A stretch of 64,000 nt of DNA from Oscillospiraceae bacterium (GTDB lineage: Bacteria > Bacillota > Clostridia > Oscillospirales > Oscillospiraceae): positions 38,420 through 102,419 of the forward strand of contig SVKQ01000010.1 of NCBI GenBank assembly GCA_015068325.1, read 5' to 3'. The notes under the pieces were generated by a model. It did no database searches and was not told the origin of the DNA. It was given only the letters and a program-made list of their open reading frames with translations. Below, piece by piece: positions 44,093 to 53,880 of the stretch (position 1 is its first letter; every line of letters begins with the position of its first letter). A program made the translations under genes and the position numbers.

Positions 44093-45211
44093 TTACACGT
44101 GGGCGCCGTACATGAATACGTCACACTTGATCATACCGTTATAGAGCTTGCGCTTTTTGTCGGCTTGCCTGCCGAAGGTCCGCTCAAACTCCGTGTGGCT
44201 GCTGAGCACCAGCGTCCGCCAGTCGGGCGGCAAGGTCCGCCACACCTGCCCCAACTCCCGGTACAGCTCTTCGGCCCCGGCCTTTTCCAACAGCCGCTCA
44301 CCGTAGGGCGGGTTGGTGACCAGCTGTCCGTACGGACTGTCACGCCGGAAGGTGCGCATGTCGGCCACCTCAAATCGCACCGCGTCGTCCACACCGGCCT
44401 TGCGGGCGTTGTCCCGGGCGATGGCCACGGCCCGGGGGTCGATGTCGCCGCCCCAGATGTCATAGCGGCCGTGGAACTCCCGGCTGACGGCCTCCTCCCG
44501 GGCGTCGGCCCAGAGGGAAGCGGGCAGGAAAGCCCAGTCCATGGCGTCAAAAGCGCGGTGCAGGCCCGGAGCGCGGTTTTTGGCGATCAGCGCCGCCTCG
44601 ATGGGGATGGTGCCGCTGCCGCAGAAGGGATCGCAGAATGGGTCGCGGCCCCGGTAGCGGCTGAGGAGCACCAGGGCGGCGGCCAGCGTCTCCCGCAGGG
44701 GGGCCTCCACGCCCACGGCCCGGTAACCCCGCTTGTAGAGCCCCTCGCCGCTGGTGTCCAGACAGAGAAATGCCCGATCCTTCTGAAGAGAAAAGCGGAT
44801 CTGGTATTTCGCTCCGGTCTCGGGAAACTGCTCCAGATGATAGTGGGTCTTCATCTGCTCCACCACGGCCTTTTTGACGATGGACTGGCAGGAGGACACG
44901 GCGAAGAGCTGGGAGGAGATGGAGTAGCCCTTGACGGGAAAGGTCGCATCCCGGGGCAGATAGTCCGCCCAGGGGATGGCGCGGGTGCCCTGAAACAGCT
45001 CCTCAAAGCTGCGGGCGGTGAATTGGCCCAGCACCAGCAGTACCCGGGCGCCGCAGCGCAGATGGATGTTGAGACGGGCGCAGTCGGCGTCGGTGCCGCT
45101 GCAGAGGATGCGGCCGTTCTCCACCTGTACATCCTGCAGGCCCAGACGGCGCACCTCGTCGCCCACCAGCTTTTCCAACCCCAGCAGACAGGGAATCAGG
45201 TAGGTGTTCAT
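44093..45211 (-). CDS. THUMP-domain RNA methyltransferase (RlmL/YpsC family)
   Basis: The ATG at 45211 (MNTYLIPCLLGLEKLVGDE), behind AGAAGGAG, replaces the long track ORF; 372 residues. The N-terminal THUMP domain binds RNA, and the methyltransferase contains DPFCGSGTIPIEAAL for S-adenosylmethionine and the catalytic NPPYGERL. Relatives make N2-methylguanosine in 23S rRNA (RlmL, position 2445) or tRNA. At this length it is the single-domain form without the RlmK half, as in Bacillus YpsC. Confidence 0.93.
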   Translation of the reverse strand: MNTYLIPCLLGLEKLVGDEVRRLGLQDVQVENGRILCSGTDADCARLNIHLRCGARVLLVLGQFTARSFEELFQGTRAIPWADYLPRDATFPVKGYSISSQLFAVSSCQSIVKKAVVEQMKTHYHLEQFPETGAKYQIRFSLQKDRAFLCLDTSGEGLYKRGYRAVGVEAPLRETLAAALVLLSRYRGRDPFCDPFCGSGTIPIEAALIAKNRAPGLHRAFDAMDWAFLPASLWADAREEAVSREFHGRYDIWGGDIDPRAVAIARDNARKAGVDDAVRFEVADMRTFRRDSPYGQLVTNPPYGERLLEKAGAEELYRELGQVWRTLPPDWRTLVLSSHTEFERTFGRQADKKRKLYNGMIKCDVFMYGAHV

Positions 45212-45457
45212 GGGACATACTCCTTCTGTAGTATACAATTGAAAGTATACGCATCCGGCGGCAAAAGCGCAAGAAAAAATTAGGGGTGGCAACCGGACGA
45301 TCTGTCGTGTATAATAGAGACAGCCGGCGGATCGGGAGCCGTGCAACTTCAGGTTGCGGAAAAAAGATAAATTTTTTACCGGCGCAATTTTAAGTTGGTA
45401 GAGGTTTCGCCGCCGAAGGGCTATACTGACGCCACAGAGAAACGGAGGAAACAGGGC

Positions 45458-46285
45458 ATGTCTTTTGGTGAGCGGCTGCAGGAGGTGCGGCGCGGGAGCG
45501 GCCTGACACAGGAACAGTTCGCCGAGGAACTGAACGTGTCCCGCCAGGCGGTGAGCAAATGGGAGTCCTCCCGGGGTTACCCGGAGATCGAGAAGATCCT
45601 GTATATCTGCAACCGCTTTCAGGTGCCCATCGGCGAGCTGTTTGCCGACGAGGTGCCTGTCCGGTCGGCACAGGAGCATGAAGAAGACGCTGCGCATCCT
45701 GCAGGGAAGCTGCCGTCCGGCAACCTCACCAGTGCTGTGTCCGGGTTTCTCGCCAATCTCTCCCCCAAAAACAAGTGGATGGCCGTGGGCGTGCTGGCAG
45801 GCATCGCCTGCCTCTCGGCGCTGATGGCCCTGTTTCTGAAAGGAGGAACGATGAACATGGAGACAACGGTCTGGATCGTTGCCATCGTGATCTTCGGTGT
45901 GGCGGAGGCCATGACGGCGGGTTTGGTGTCCGTTTGGTTCGTCATCGGCAGCGTGGCGGCCCTGATCACCGCGGCGTGCGGCGGAGCGGTGTGGCTGCAG
46001 GTGGTGGTGTTCTTTGTGGTGTCCATCGCGGCGCTGCTGGTCACCCGGCCGTTGGTGCGGCGCCTGAGCAGGAGGGACAACGTGGCCACCAATGCCGACC
46101 GGGTGCTGGGCGGCACGGCCCGGGTCACGGAGGTCATTGACAACAGCATTCCCACCGGCGCCGTGTACGTCGACGGCAAGACCTGGTCCGCCCGCAGCGA
46201 AGACGGATCCGTCATCCCCGTGGGGAGCCGGGTCCGCATCACGCGGATGGAAGGCGTCAGGCTCTTTGTGGAGCAGGAGCTGTAA
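45458..46285 (+). CDS. Xre-type regulator fused in frame to an NfeD-like membrane protein
   Basis: The ATG at 45458 (MSFGERLQEVRRGSGLTQEQ) behind CGGAGGAAAC gives 275 residues. Residues 1-65 are an Xre helix-turn-helix (VSRQAVSKWESSRGYPEIEK). A TM helix (WMAVGVLAGIACLSALMALFL) follows, then two to three further helices and an OB-fold NfeD C-terminus (GTARVTEVIDNSIPTGAVYVDGKTWSARSEDGSVIPVGSRVRITRMEG). The second part matches free-standing short NfeD proteins. An intact ribosome-binding site and ATG lie at the junction, so NfeD may also be made alone. The stomatin-like gene follows, the usual NfeD partner. Confidence 0.85.
   Translation: MSFGERLQEVRRGSGLTQEQFAEELNVSRQAVSKWESSRGYPEIEKILYICNRFQVPIGELFADEVPVRSAQEHEEDAAHPAGKLPSGNLTSAVSGFLANLSPKNKWMAVGVLAGIACLSALMALFLKGGTMNMETTVWIVAIVIFGVAEAMTAGLVSVWFVIGSVAALITAACGGAVWLQVVVFFVVSIAALLVTRPLVRRLSRRDNVATNADRVLGGTARVTEVIDNSIPTGAVYVDGKTWSARSEDGSVIPVGSRVRITRMEGVRLFVEQEL
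45839..45859 (+). promoter_or_regulatory. Internal ribosome-binding site for separate NfeD translation
   Basis: AAAGGAGG at 45839-45846 is followed by in-frame ATGs at 45851 and 45857. It sits exactly where the Xre-TM half ends and the NfeD half begins, and suggests two genes that became one frame by loss of a stop codon. Confidence 0.6.
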
Positions 46286-46372
46286 GTGCCCCGCGAGAAC
46301 GTCTGTATCACAAGGGTGATTTAATAGAACAGGCAGAAGCAATCAACCGTACGGAGTCATAAGGAGGAAATC

Positions 46373-47296
46373 ATGATGCTGTATCTCGTCGCAACGTCCC
46401 GCATCCCGGGATATATCGCGCTGGCCATTCTGGTGGTGCTGATCTTGATCGTCATCGTCAGCAACATCCATGTGGTGCAGCAGTCCAAGGCCTACGTGGT
46501 GGAGCGCCTGGGCGCTTTCCACGCCGTGTGGGGCACGGGCCTGCACCTGAAGCTGCCGTTCATTGAGCGCGTTGTCAAAAAGGTGAGCCTGAAGGAGCAG
46601 GTGGCCGACTTCGACCCCCAGCCCGTCATCACCAAGGACAACGTCACCATGCAGATCGACACGGTCATCTACTTCCAGATCACCGATCCCAAGCTGTACA
46701 CCTACGGCGTGGAGTATCCCATGAACGCCATTGAGAATCTGACTGCCACCACGCTGCGTAACATCATCGGCGACATGGAGCTGGACCAGAGCCTCACCAG
46801 CCGCGACGTCATCAACGCCAAGATGCGCTCCATCCTGGACGAGGCCACCGACCCCTGGGGTATCAAGGTCAACCGCGTGGAGTTGAAGAACATCCTGCCG
46901 CCCCGTGAGATCCAGAACGCCATGGAGAAGCAGATGAAGGCCGAGCGCGAGCGCCGCGAGGCTATCCTGCAGGCTGAGGGCCAGAAGCAGAGCCAGATCC
47001 TGGTGGCTGAGGGCGAAAAGCAGTCCGCCATCCTGAAGGCTGACGCCGCCAAGCAGGCACGCATCATGGCCGCCGAGGCCGAGGCCACCTCCATCATGAA
47101 GGTACAGCAGGCACTGGCCGACTCCTTGAAGCTGCTGAACGAGGCTTCCCCCAACGATCAGGTCATCAAGCTGAAGGCGCTGGAGGCCATGCAGAAGGTA
47201 GCCGATGGCCAGGCCACCAAGATCATCATCCCCAGCGAGCTGCAGGGCCTGGCGGGTCTCGCAGCCGGCGCCCAGGCACTGCTGGGTGACAAATAA
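46373..47296 (+). CDS. SPFH/Band 7 protein (stomatin-like, QmcA type)
   Basis: 307 residues: one N-terminal membrane helix (IALAILVVLILIVIVSNIHVV), the Band 7 domain (AYVVERLGAFHAVWGTGLHLKLPFIERVV...ITKDNVTMQIDTVIYFQITDP), then a long alanine/glutamate-rich coiled coil (EKQMKAERERREAILQAEGQKQ). Such proteins form large membrane cages and organise microdomains, and pair with short NfeD proteins, here encoded 87 bases upstream. The ATG follows AAGGAGGAAATC. Probably in one operon with the fusion gene. Confidence 0.93.
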   Translation: MMLYLVATSRIPGYIALAILVVLILIVIVSNIHVVQQSKAYVVERLGAFHAVWGTGLHLKLPFIERVVKKVSLKEQVADFDPQPVITKDNVTMQIDTVIYFQITDPKLYTYGVEYPMNAIENLTATTLRNIIGDMELDQSLTSRDVINAKMRSILDEATDPWGIKVNRVELKNILPPREIQNAMEKQMKAERERREAILQAEGQKQSQILVAEGEKQSAILKADAAKQARIMAAEAEATSIMKVQQALADSLKLLNEASPNDQVIKLKALEAMQKVADGQATKIIIPSELQGLAGLAAGAQALLGDK

Positions 47297-47359
47297 GCCA
47301 GGAAAAGAGAGTGCAGGCGGCCTTTCGGGGCCGCCTGCTGTGCAGAAAAGGAGTCACAT

Positions 47360-47581
47360 ATGGCAAAAATGGAGAAGAAACGGGTGGATGACCGCTTTTT
47401 CAAGCTGTACAGCCAGGGCGGTGGGTTGAATGCCGGCTGCCAGATCTGGGTGGACCGGGAGACGGGGGTCCAGTACCTGTGGCACGCCGACGGGTACGGC
47501 GGCGGCCTTACGGTGATGGTGGACGCCGAGGGGAAGCCCCTGCTGTACAGGGAGAGCAAGACTCGCGGTCCGGAGCTGTAA
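47360..47581 (+). CDS. DUF6440-family small protein
   Basis: 73 residues, RFFKLYSQGGGLNAGCQIWVDRETGVQYLWHADGYGGGLTVMVDAEGKPLLY, recognisable as DUF6440: a short beta protein with a W-rich core and the GGLT turn, widespread in Clostridia. No function is known. The ATG lies behind AAAGGAG. It is followed by a zinc-ribbon ORF ten bases later. Confidence 0.75.
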   Translation: MAKMEKKRVDDRFFKLYSQGGGLNAGCQIWVDRETGVQYLWHADGYGGGLTVMVDAEGKPLLYRESKTRGPEL

Positions 47582-47591
47582 GGAGGACGCT

Positions 47592-47979
47592 GTGAAAGAT
47601 TCCGGGAAAAAACGTCCGGGTTTTCTGGATGCGTGGAACGAGACGCCGACCCAGGCAGCGGAGACGAGGGAGGAGACAGTTCTGCCGGAACGGCTGTGTG
47701 TGGCCTGCCGGATCCCCATGAAGCTGCTGGAGCAGGGTTACCTGGTGACATATGAGGATATCGGGTTGGGCGTTCGCCTGAGCGGATTCCCTTATTTTCA
47801 CAAGGCGGAGGTATATATCTGTCCCCAATGCGGCAGGTACGACTTTTTCCGCCCTGTAATGCCGGGCGGGAAATACGATGCCCTTGAGGACTGTAGGGAT
47901 GAGACAGGACCGGCTGCGCGACGAGGGGACGCGCCAGGCGGCACAGAGGATCCTGGATAAGCGCAGAGAGGAGCGGTGA
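47592..47979 (+). pseudogene. Small zinc-ribbon protein, probably frameshifted near its end
   Basis: Starts at GTG 47592 behind AAGGAGG. Two cysteine pairs, CVACRIPM and CPQCGRYDFF, look like a zinc ribbon split by a beta hairpin. After YDALEDC the annotated frame becomes unnatural, while the next frame over the same bases reads MRQDRLRDEGTRQAAQRILDKRREER and stops at 47979, four bases before the next gene. A one-base indel near 47880-47895 (or a sequencing error) would join them. The track version ends at 47960 with 122 residues. Function unknown. Confidence 0.55.
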
Positions 47980-47982
47980 ACC

Positions 47983-48387
47983 ATGGACTACGAGAGGGAA
48001 CGGCAGGAGGCCGTCGAAGCCGGCGAGCGGGCGCTTCAAAGCTTGTACGCGGCCCGGGATTCCCTCCAGAGCGCCCGGAACTGGGGCGTGTGGGATATCA
48101 TCGGCGGCGGGCTCATCAGCACCATGGTCAAACGCGGGCATATGAATGACGCCCGGGATGCCATGGCCCAGGCCGAGCAGGACCTGACGCGGTTCCAGCA
48201 AGAACTGGCTGACGTGGGAGAGTATCTGCAGTTGGAGACGGACGACTTTTTGGCCTTTGCCGACTACTTTTTCGACGGGATCTTTGTGGATCTGGTGGTC
48301 CAGAGCCGCATCAAGGAGGCCCAGGCGCAGGTGGATACCGTGATCGACCGCGTGGAGGGACTGCTGGACTGGTTGAAAAAGGAATGA
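47983..48387 (+). CDS. Conserved small helical protein of unknown function
   Basis: 134 residues, almost all helical: an N-terminal coiled coil, then NWGVWDIIGGGLISTMVKRGHMNDARDAMAQAEQDLTRFQQEL, a pattern I recall from short uncharacterised Firmicutes proteins, and a final coiled coil. No enzymatic motif, signal or membrane segment. Last gene of the plus-strand group, ending before a bidirectional terminator. Confidence 0.75.
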   Translation: MDYERERQEAVEAGERALQSLYAARDSLQSARNWGVWDIIGGGLISTMVKRGHMNDARDAMAQAEQDLTRFQQELADVGEYLQLETDDFLAFADYFFDGIFVDLVVQSRIKEAQAQVDTVIDRVEGLLDWLKKE

Positions 48388-48431
48388 AGAGAAGAAAAGA
48401 CCGCTGCGAAGCCGTATAACAAGCAAACAAA

Positions 48432-48467
48432 AAACGCGGGACACACCAACGGGTGTGTCCCGCGTTT
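48432..48467. terminator. Bidirectional terminator between convergent genes
   Basis: AAACGCGGGACACACC pairs perfectly with GGTGTGTCCCGCGTTT across four bases, with A and T runs on both sides. Confidence 0.9.
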
Positions 48468-49240
48468 CACGATCTGATCGGTATCAGAGGCACGGCATCC
48501 TCGGGCGTGAGGCCCAGGTCCGCCAGAAAGCGGCGGGCAGTCGCCTCGATGTCCGGGCGGCAAAGCGCCTCCGGCTGGTGGGCGTCAACGCCCAGTACCA
48601 CCCGATTGCCCTCCGCGGCGGCCAGTTCCCAGAAGGCGCGGCGGGGATAGTGACGGCCCTCCCGAAGACCCAGCAGGTTCAGCTCCAGCGGGATGTCCAT
48701 CTTCCGGGCGGCCCGGCACAGCCGGCGCATGTGGAGGCGGTAGGCAGGCTCGTTGCCTTCCAACAGAAGAAGGTCCGGATGAGCCAGGTAGGTGAAGCGG
48801 CCGGTAGACAGCCCCTCGATCACCTGGTCCACGTACTGGATCAGACGCTTTTCGTCGGTGGTGGGGCGGCCGTTGTAGATGCCGTCCTCCTCGTTGAGCA
48901 GGAAATGCTGCCCCAGCAGCATGTATTCACAGCCCTGCTGCCGCAGATGGTCTACCAGTGCGGGGAACAGGTCGGGGTAATACTCCGCCTCCACGCCCGC
49001 ATAGATCTCAATCTGTCCGGCGTATTCGTCCCGCAGCCGGCGGATGGTGGCGAAATAGTCGCCGGACTGGGCGAGGGACATGCGGAAATAGGAGGTGTGG
49101 CCGTCAGGAAAAGGGCAGGGCGTGTGGTCGGCAAAGCCCAGGATCCGGATCCCGGCGGCGATGGCCGCCTCGATATAGGCCCGCTCATCCGGCTCTGCGT
49201 GGTTGCAGCGCCAGGTGTGGGTGTGATAGTTTGCCAGCAT
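48467..49240 (-). CDS. PHP-domain phosphatase (histidinol-phosphatase-like)
   Basis: 257 residues starting MLANYHTHTWRCNHAEPDE, the metal-binding H-x-H of PHP phosphoesterases. Further ligands are seen in FADHTPCP, YAGVEAEYYPD, YLAHPDLL and GVDAHQPE. HisK-type PHP enzymes remove the phosphate from histidinol phosphate, but no histidine genes are nearby, so the substrate could differ. Transcribed leftward; its stop lies in the shared terminator. Confidence 0.85.
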   Translation of the reverse strand: MLANYHTHTWRCNHAEPDERAYIEAAIAAGIRILGFADHTPCPFPDGHTSYFRMSLAQSGDYFATIRRLRDEYAGQIEIYAGVEAEYYPDLFPALVDHLRQQGCEYMLLGQHFLLNEEDGIYNGRPTTDEKRLIQYVDQVIEGLSTGRFTYLAHPDLLLLEGNEPAYRLHMRRLCRAARKMDIPLELNLLGLREGRHYPRRAFWELAAAEGNRVVLGVDAHQPEALCRPDIEATARRFLADLGLTPEDAVPLIPIRS

Positions 49241-49310
49241 GAAAAGACTTCTTTCGTGAGAGGTGTGGAAATACGTGTTTTTGGCGCGGGGCGATCTCTG
49301 TGCCGCAGAC

Positions 49311-50969
49311 TCAGAGATTTGTCACCATGGGGATGACCATCGGACTGCGCTTGGTGGTCTTGTAGAGATAGCTACTGACGGCGGAGCGCACGGTCTTGCA
49401 CACGTCGCCCTCGTCCCGGCGGCGTTTGGCGGACATGTGGTCCACTGCGTCCGTGGACACGCGGCGCAGCTCCTGCAGCAGGCTCTCAGATTCCTTGACG
49501 TAAACAAAGCCGCGGGTGATGATCTCCGGCGGGCAGAGCAGTTGGTGGTCGTGGCTGGACATAGACAGCACCACCACTACCATGCCCTCCGCGGCCAGCA
49601 GGCGGCGGTCGTTGAGTACCACAGCGCCCACGTCGCCCACGCCACTGCCGTCCACGAACACCTCGCCGGCGGGGACGGCGGTTTCACACTTCATGTGCTT
49701 GGTGGTGAGCTCGATGACGGAGCCATTTTCCGCGATGCAGATGTCCTGGGCGGCCATGCCCATGGACTGGGCCAGCTTCTTGTGCAGCTGCAGCATCCGC
49801 TGCTCACCGTGGACGGGGATGAAGAATCTGGGCCGGACCAGGGCGTGGATGATCTTCAGCTCCTCCTGGCAGGCGTGGCCGGACACGTGCAGCAGATCCG
49901 CCTTGTCGTAGACCACGTCCACGCCCTTGCGGAACAGCTCGTTGATGACGCGGCCCACCGTCACCTCGTTGCCGGGGATGGCGCTGGCGGAGATGATGAC
50001 CTTGTCGCCGGGCCCCACCTCCACCTGCTTGTGAGTGGAGAAGGCCATGCGGTACAGGGCGCTCATCTCCTCGCCCTGGGAGCCGGTGGTGACGATGACC
50101 TGCTGCCTGGCGGGAAGGCTCTTGAGCCGGTTCAGTTCCATCAGGGTGTTTTTTGGCACCTTGATGTAACCGAGATCCACAGAGACCTTCATGATGTTCT
50201 CCATGGATCGGCCGGTGACGGCCACCTTGCGCCCGCAGGCCGCCGCCGCGTCCAGCACCTGCTGGATGCGGTGGACGTTGCTGGCAAATGTGGTGACGAT
50301 GATGCGCTTGTCACAGCCGGTGAAGTGGCGCATAAAGGTGCGGCCTACGGCGCTCTCGCTCATGGTATAGCCGGGGCGCTCCACATTGGTGGAATCGGCC
50401 AGCAGGGCCAGCACGCCCTCCTTGCCCAGCGCGCCGAAGCGGGCCAGGTCGATCACGTCCCCGTCGATGGGAGTGGAGTCAATCTTGAAGTCGCCGGTGT
50501 GGACCACGGTGCCCATCCGGGTGTGGATGGCGAAGGCCACCGAGTCGGGGATGGAGTGGTTCACGTGGAGAAATTCCACTTGGAACTTGCCGGCGCGGAT
50601 GGTCATGCCGGATTCCACCGTGACGAGCTTGGTGGAGCCGGCCAGACCGTGCTCCTGCAGCTTCAGCTTGATGAGCCCGGCCGTCAGCCGGGTACAGTAG
50701 ATGGGCACACTGATCTGCTGCAGCACGTAGGGGATGCCGCCGATGTGGTCCTCGTGGCCGTGGGTGATGAACATGCCCCGCAGGCGGGCTTTGTTCTTCA
50801 CCAGATACGACACGTCGGGGATGACGCAGTCGATGCCGTACATATCATCGCCAGGGAATGCCATGCCGCAGTCCACCACGATGATCTCGCCGCCGTATTC
50901 ATAGGCGGTCATATTCTTGCCGATCTCGTTGAGACCGCCAAGAGGGATGATTTTCATTTTTTCTGCCAT
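49311..50969 (-). CDS. rnj: Ribonuclease J
   Basis: The ATG at 50969 (MAEKMKIIPLGGLNEIGKNM) behind AAAAAGGAGC gives 552 residues, the family length; the 24 extra residues in the track are dropped. The metallo-beta-lactamase core has THGHEDHIGG, DSTNVERPGYTMSE and the beta-CASP domain with TGSQGEEMSAL and HVSGHACQEEL. RNase J is the main 5'-3' exonuclease and endonuclease for mRNA decay and rRNA maturation in Firmicutes. It is divergent from gdpP across a 424-base gap. Confidence 0.96.
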   Translation of the reverse strand: MAEKMKIIPLGGLNEIGKNMTAYEYGGEIIVVDCGMAFPGDDMYGIDCVIPDVSYLVKNKARLRGMFITHGHEDHIGGIPYVLQQISVPIYCTRLTAGLIKLKLQEHGLAGSTKLVTVESGMTIRAGKFQVEFLHVNHSIPDSVAFAIHTRMGTVVHTGDFKIDSTPIDGDVIDLARFGALGKEGVLALLADSTNVERPGYTMSESAVGRTFMRHFTGCDKRIIVTTFASNVHRIQQVLDAAAACGRKVAVTGRSMENIMKVSVDLGYIKVPKNTLMELNRLKSLPARQQVIVTTGSQGEEMSALYRMAFSTHKQVEVGPGDKVIISASAIPGNEVTVGRVINELFRKGVDVVYDKADLLHVSGHACQEELKIIHALVRPRFFIPVHGEQRMLQLHKKLAQSMGMAAQDICIAENGSVIELTTKHMKCETAVPAGEVFVDGSGVGDVGAVVLNDRRLLAAEGMVVVVLSMSSHDHQLLCPPEIITRGFVYVKESESLLQELRRVSTDAVDHMSAKRRRDEGDVCKTVRSAVSSYLYKTTKRSPMVIPMVTNL

Positions 50970-51197
50970 AGTTGCTCCTTTTTGATCTTGGGATAGCCCG
51001 CGCAGCGAAGACCTGCGCCGGAAATAGGCGCAGCAAAACAAAGGGCGCGGGTCAGTCGCGCGGCCCTGCTTCGCCGCCGCCTGTACCTCTTTCGCCCGAC
51101 CGCCGTGTGGGTGGGATCATGTCCCTGTATTTGATCGCAGCCGCAGCAGGCCGCGAAACATACAAAAAAACATGCAAAATTTCTGCACTTTGCACAA

Positions 51198-51233
51198 AGT
51201 ATAACACACTTTTTCCCGTTTGTACACCCCCAA
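51198..51233 (-). promoter_or_regulatory. Possible RNase J promoter
   Basis: Minus-strand TATACT at 51198-51203, with a weak TGTACA 17 bases upstream. It leaves a long (about 230-base) leader before the rnj start, in which I see no other feature. Confidence 0.4.
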
Positions 51234-51311
51234 CTTTGCGACAGGCTGCGACACGGCTCGCCGAAGCGGCCAAAATGGGACAAAGACTTTGCCCGATGAG
51301 GAGGGAAATCC

Positions 51312-51340
51312 TTGAAGCGGAGGGAAAACCGTGGTATAAT
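51312..51340 (+). promoter_or_regulatory. Promoter of the gdpP-rplI-dnaB operon
   Basis: TTGAAG, 17 bases, TATAAT, about 50 bases before the gdpP GTG start. Confidence 0.78.
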
Positions 51341-51393
51341 CAATTATTCTTAATGTGGTATGTTATCCCCATCGCAAGAAGGAGGCATGACAG

Positions 51394-53379
51394 GTGAACA
51401 GAAAGCTGACCGGGATCCTGCGGGCCAACACGACGCTGTATATGCTGTGTCTGGTGCTGTTTGTGTTGGCGGCGTTCCTGGTGGATATACGTCTGGGCAT
51501 CGGCGAGGCCGCGGTGGCGGCGATCATCTTCGTGGTGAGCCTGTGGCGCGGCCGGCGGACCCAGCAGCGCATCCGGCAGTATACGGACCGGATCGCCGGC
51601 GGCATGGATTCCGCCCGCTCCAGCAACATGCTATATGCCCCGCTTCCCATGATGGTGTTCAATGCGAACACGGAGGAGGTCCTCTGGGGCAATGAGAGGT
51701 TCCTGCATCTGACAGAGAAGGACGGTGTGTTCGAGTCCCGGTTGAGCGAGGTGATCCCCGGCTTTGGCAAGCACTGGCTGCTGGAGGGCAAGGGCGAGTG
51801 TCCGGACTTGGTGTCCTGGAACCATAAGCTGTACCGGGTGTTCGGCAGCTTGAGCCGGTCGGACGACGCTGCCCGGGGAGACGATATACTGGCCACCACC
51901 TACTGGATGGACGTGACAGAGCTGGAGCAGCTGCGCACTACGCTGGAGCTGACACGCCCGGTGATGGCCATCCTGATGGTGGACAACTACGAGGAGCTGA
52001 TGAAGGCCTGCCCTGAGAGCAAGCGCTCGGCGGTGGTGGCCGCGCTGGAGGAGAAGCTGAACACCTGGGCCGCCGACTCCAACGGATTGATGCTGGGTTA
52101 TGATCGGGACCGGTATCTGTTCCTCTTTGAGGAGAAGAGCTTTCCCGACTATGTGGAGCACCGCTTCGACGTGCTGGACAGCGTGCGTGAGGTGGTGGCC
52201 GGTGAGGGCGTAGCCGCCACGCTGTCTATCGGCGTGGGACGTGAGGAGGAAAACTTCGACGCCCTGTTCAAAAACGCCTCGTTAGCGCTGGAGATGGCGT
52301 TGTCCCGGGGCGGCGACCAGGCCGTGGTGAAGGACAGGACGAATTTCGCCTTCTACGGCGGTCGGGCCAAGGCCACGGAAAAGCGCACCAAGGTGAAATC
52401 CCGGGTGATGGCCAACGCCCTGGGCGAGCTGATTGAGGATGCCAGACACGTTTACATCATGGGTCACCAGTATGCAGATATGGACTCTCTGGGGGCGGCG
52501 GCCGGCGTGTACTGCATCGCCCGGAAAAAGGGACGCAAAGCCCAGATCGTCATGGACACGGAGAACAACGCTGTGCACCCCATGCTGCGCAGGCTGCAGG
52601 AGCAGCCGGAGTATAGCGGAGCGTTCATCAGCGGCAGCGAGGCCTTTTTGAGGGCTCAGCCCGGCGCACTGCTGGTGGTGGTGGACACCAACCGCCCCGC
52701 CAGTGTGGAGTCGGAGGCGCTGCTGGAGTCCTGCAACCAGGTGGCGGTCATTGACCACCACCGCCGGGGCAGCAGCTATATCGAAAAGATGGCGCTGAAC
52801 TACCATGAGCCGTACGCTTCCTCCGCCAGCGAGCTGGTGACGGAGCTGCTGCAGTATCTCATTGAGCCGACGGATCTGCTGCGGGCGGAAGCCGAGGCGC
52901 TGCTGGCCGGCATCGTGCTGGATACCAAGAACTTCACCAACCGCACCGGCGGCCGCACCTTCGAGGCGGCGGCCTACTTGCGCCGGGCCGGCGCCGACAC
53001 CCAGGAGGTACAGCGCATTTTCCAAAGCGACCTGCAGTCCATGATCTCCCGCTACGGCATCATCCGTCAGGCGGAGCTGTATCGGGAGGATCTGGCGGTC
53101 GCCGCGCTGGACGAGGAGTACGATCGGGTCACGGCGGCAAAAGCGGCCGACGAGCTGCTGACACTGCAGGGCGTGCAGGCCTCCTTTGTGCTTTATAAGA
53201 AGGGCACCGGCGTGTACATCTCTGCCCGTTCGCTGGGTGAGGTGAACGTGCAGGTCATCGTGGAAGCACTGGGCGGTGGAGGCAACTCCACCACAGCCGG
53301 CGGCGAGGTGCCAGACTGCACAGTGGACGAGATGAAAGCGCGGCTGCTGGCGGCCATCGACGAGTATTTCGACAAATAA
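51394..53379 (+). CDS. gdpP: Cyclic-di-AMP phosphodiesterase GdpP (DHH/DHHA1)
   Basis: 661 residues from a GTG behind AAGGAGG. Order of parts: two N-terminal membrane helices ([17 protein letters not shown]), a PAS-like domain ([21 protein letters not shown]), a degenerate GGDEF with [14 protein letters not shown] in place of the active motif, then DHH ([16 protein letters not shown] and VIDHHRRG) and DHHA1 ending [15 protein letters not shown]. It cleaves c-di-AMP to pApA and thereby tunes potassium, osmotic and cell-wall balance. First gene of the conserved gdpP-rplI-dnaB block. Confidence 0.95.
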   Translation: MNRKLTGILRANTTLYMLCLVLFVLAAFLVDIRLGIGEAAVAAIIFVVSLWRGRRTQQRIRQYTDRIAGGMDSARSSNMLYAPLPMMVFNANTEEVLWGNERFLHLTEKDGVFESRLSEVIPGFGKHWLLEGKGECPDLVSWNHKLYRVFGSLSRSDDAARGDDILATTYWMDVTELEQLRTTLELTRPVMAILMVDNYEELMKACPESKRSAVVAALEEKLNTWAADSNGLMLGYDRDRYLFLFEEKSFPDYVEHRFDVLDSVREVVAGEGVAATLSIGVGREEENFDALFKNASLALEMALSRGGDQAVVKDRTNFAFYGGRAKATEKRTKVKSRVMANALGELIEDARHVYIMGHQYADMDSLGAAAGVYCIARKKGRKAQIVMDTENNAVHPMLRRLQEQPEYSGAFISGSEAFLRAQPGALLVVVDTNRPASVESEALLESCNQVAVIDHHRRGSSYIEKMALNYHEPYASSASELVTELLQYLIEPTDLLRAEAEALLAGIVLDTKNFTNRTGGRTFEAAAYLRRAGADTQEVQRIFQSDLQSMISRYGIIRQAELYREDLAVAALDEEYDRVTAAKAADELLTLQGVQASFVLYKKGTGVYISARSLGEVNVQVIVEALGGGGNSTTAGGEVPDCTVDEMKARLLAAIDEYFDK

Positions 53380-53399
53380 GCGGAAAGGAATGTTGCACC

Positions 53400-53849
53400 A
53401 TGAAAGTGATTTTGAAGCAGGATATGAAGGGTAAGGGCAAGAAGGGGCAGATGGTGGAGGTGGCCGAGGGCTATGCCCGCAATTATCTGCTGCCCAAGGG
53501 ACTGGCGATGCCCGCCACCACCGACGCGGTGAACACCATGCACCTGCAGGAGAAGGCCCGGGCCCGGGCCGAGGCCGAGGCCAAAGCCGCCGCCGCCGAG
53601 ACGGCGGAGAAGCTGAAGAGTTGCCAGCTGAAAATCGCCGCCCGGGGCGGCGAGGGCGGCAAGCTGTTCGGCGCGGTGACCACCAAGGAGATCACCGCCG
53701 CACTGAAAGAGCAGTACGGCCTGGAGATCGACAGCAAGAAGTTGGTGCTGGACGAGCCCATCAAGTCCTTCGGAGCCTATCAGGTAAAGGCCAGGCTGGG
53801 CTATGAGATCAACGGTACGGTCTATGTGATGGTGACCGAGAGCAAGTGA
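53400..53849 (+). CDS. rplI: Ribosomal protein bL9
   Basis: 149 residues, standard length: [36 protein letters not shown] is the N-terminal rRNA-binding domain, then a long helix, then the C-terminal domain. GGAAAGGAATG precedes the start, 20 bases after gdpP. Confidence 0.98.
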   Translation: MKVILKQDMKGKGKKGQMVEVAEGYARNYLLPKGLAMPATTDAVNTMHLQEKARARAEAEAKAAAAETAEKLKSCQLKIAARGGEGGKLFGAVTTKEITAALKEQYGLEIDSKKLVLDEPIKSFGAYQVKARLGYEINGTVYVMVTESK

Positions 53850-53880
53850 CCCCAGCGCATTTTGGAAGGGAGGCGGTCCT

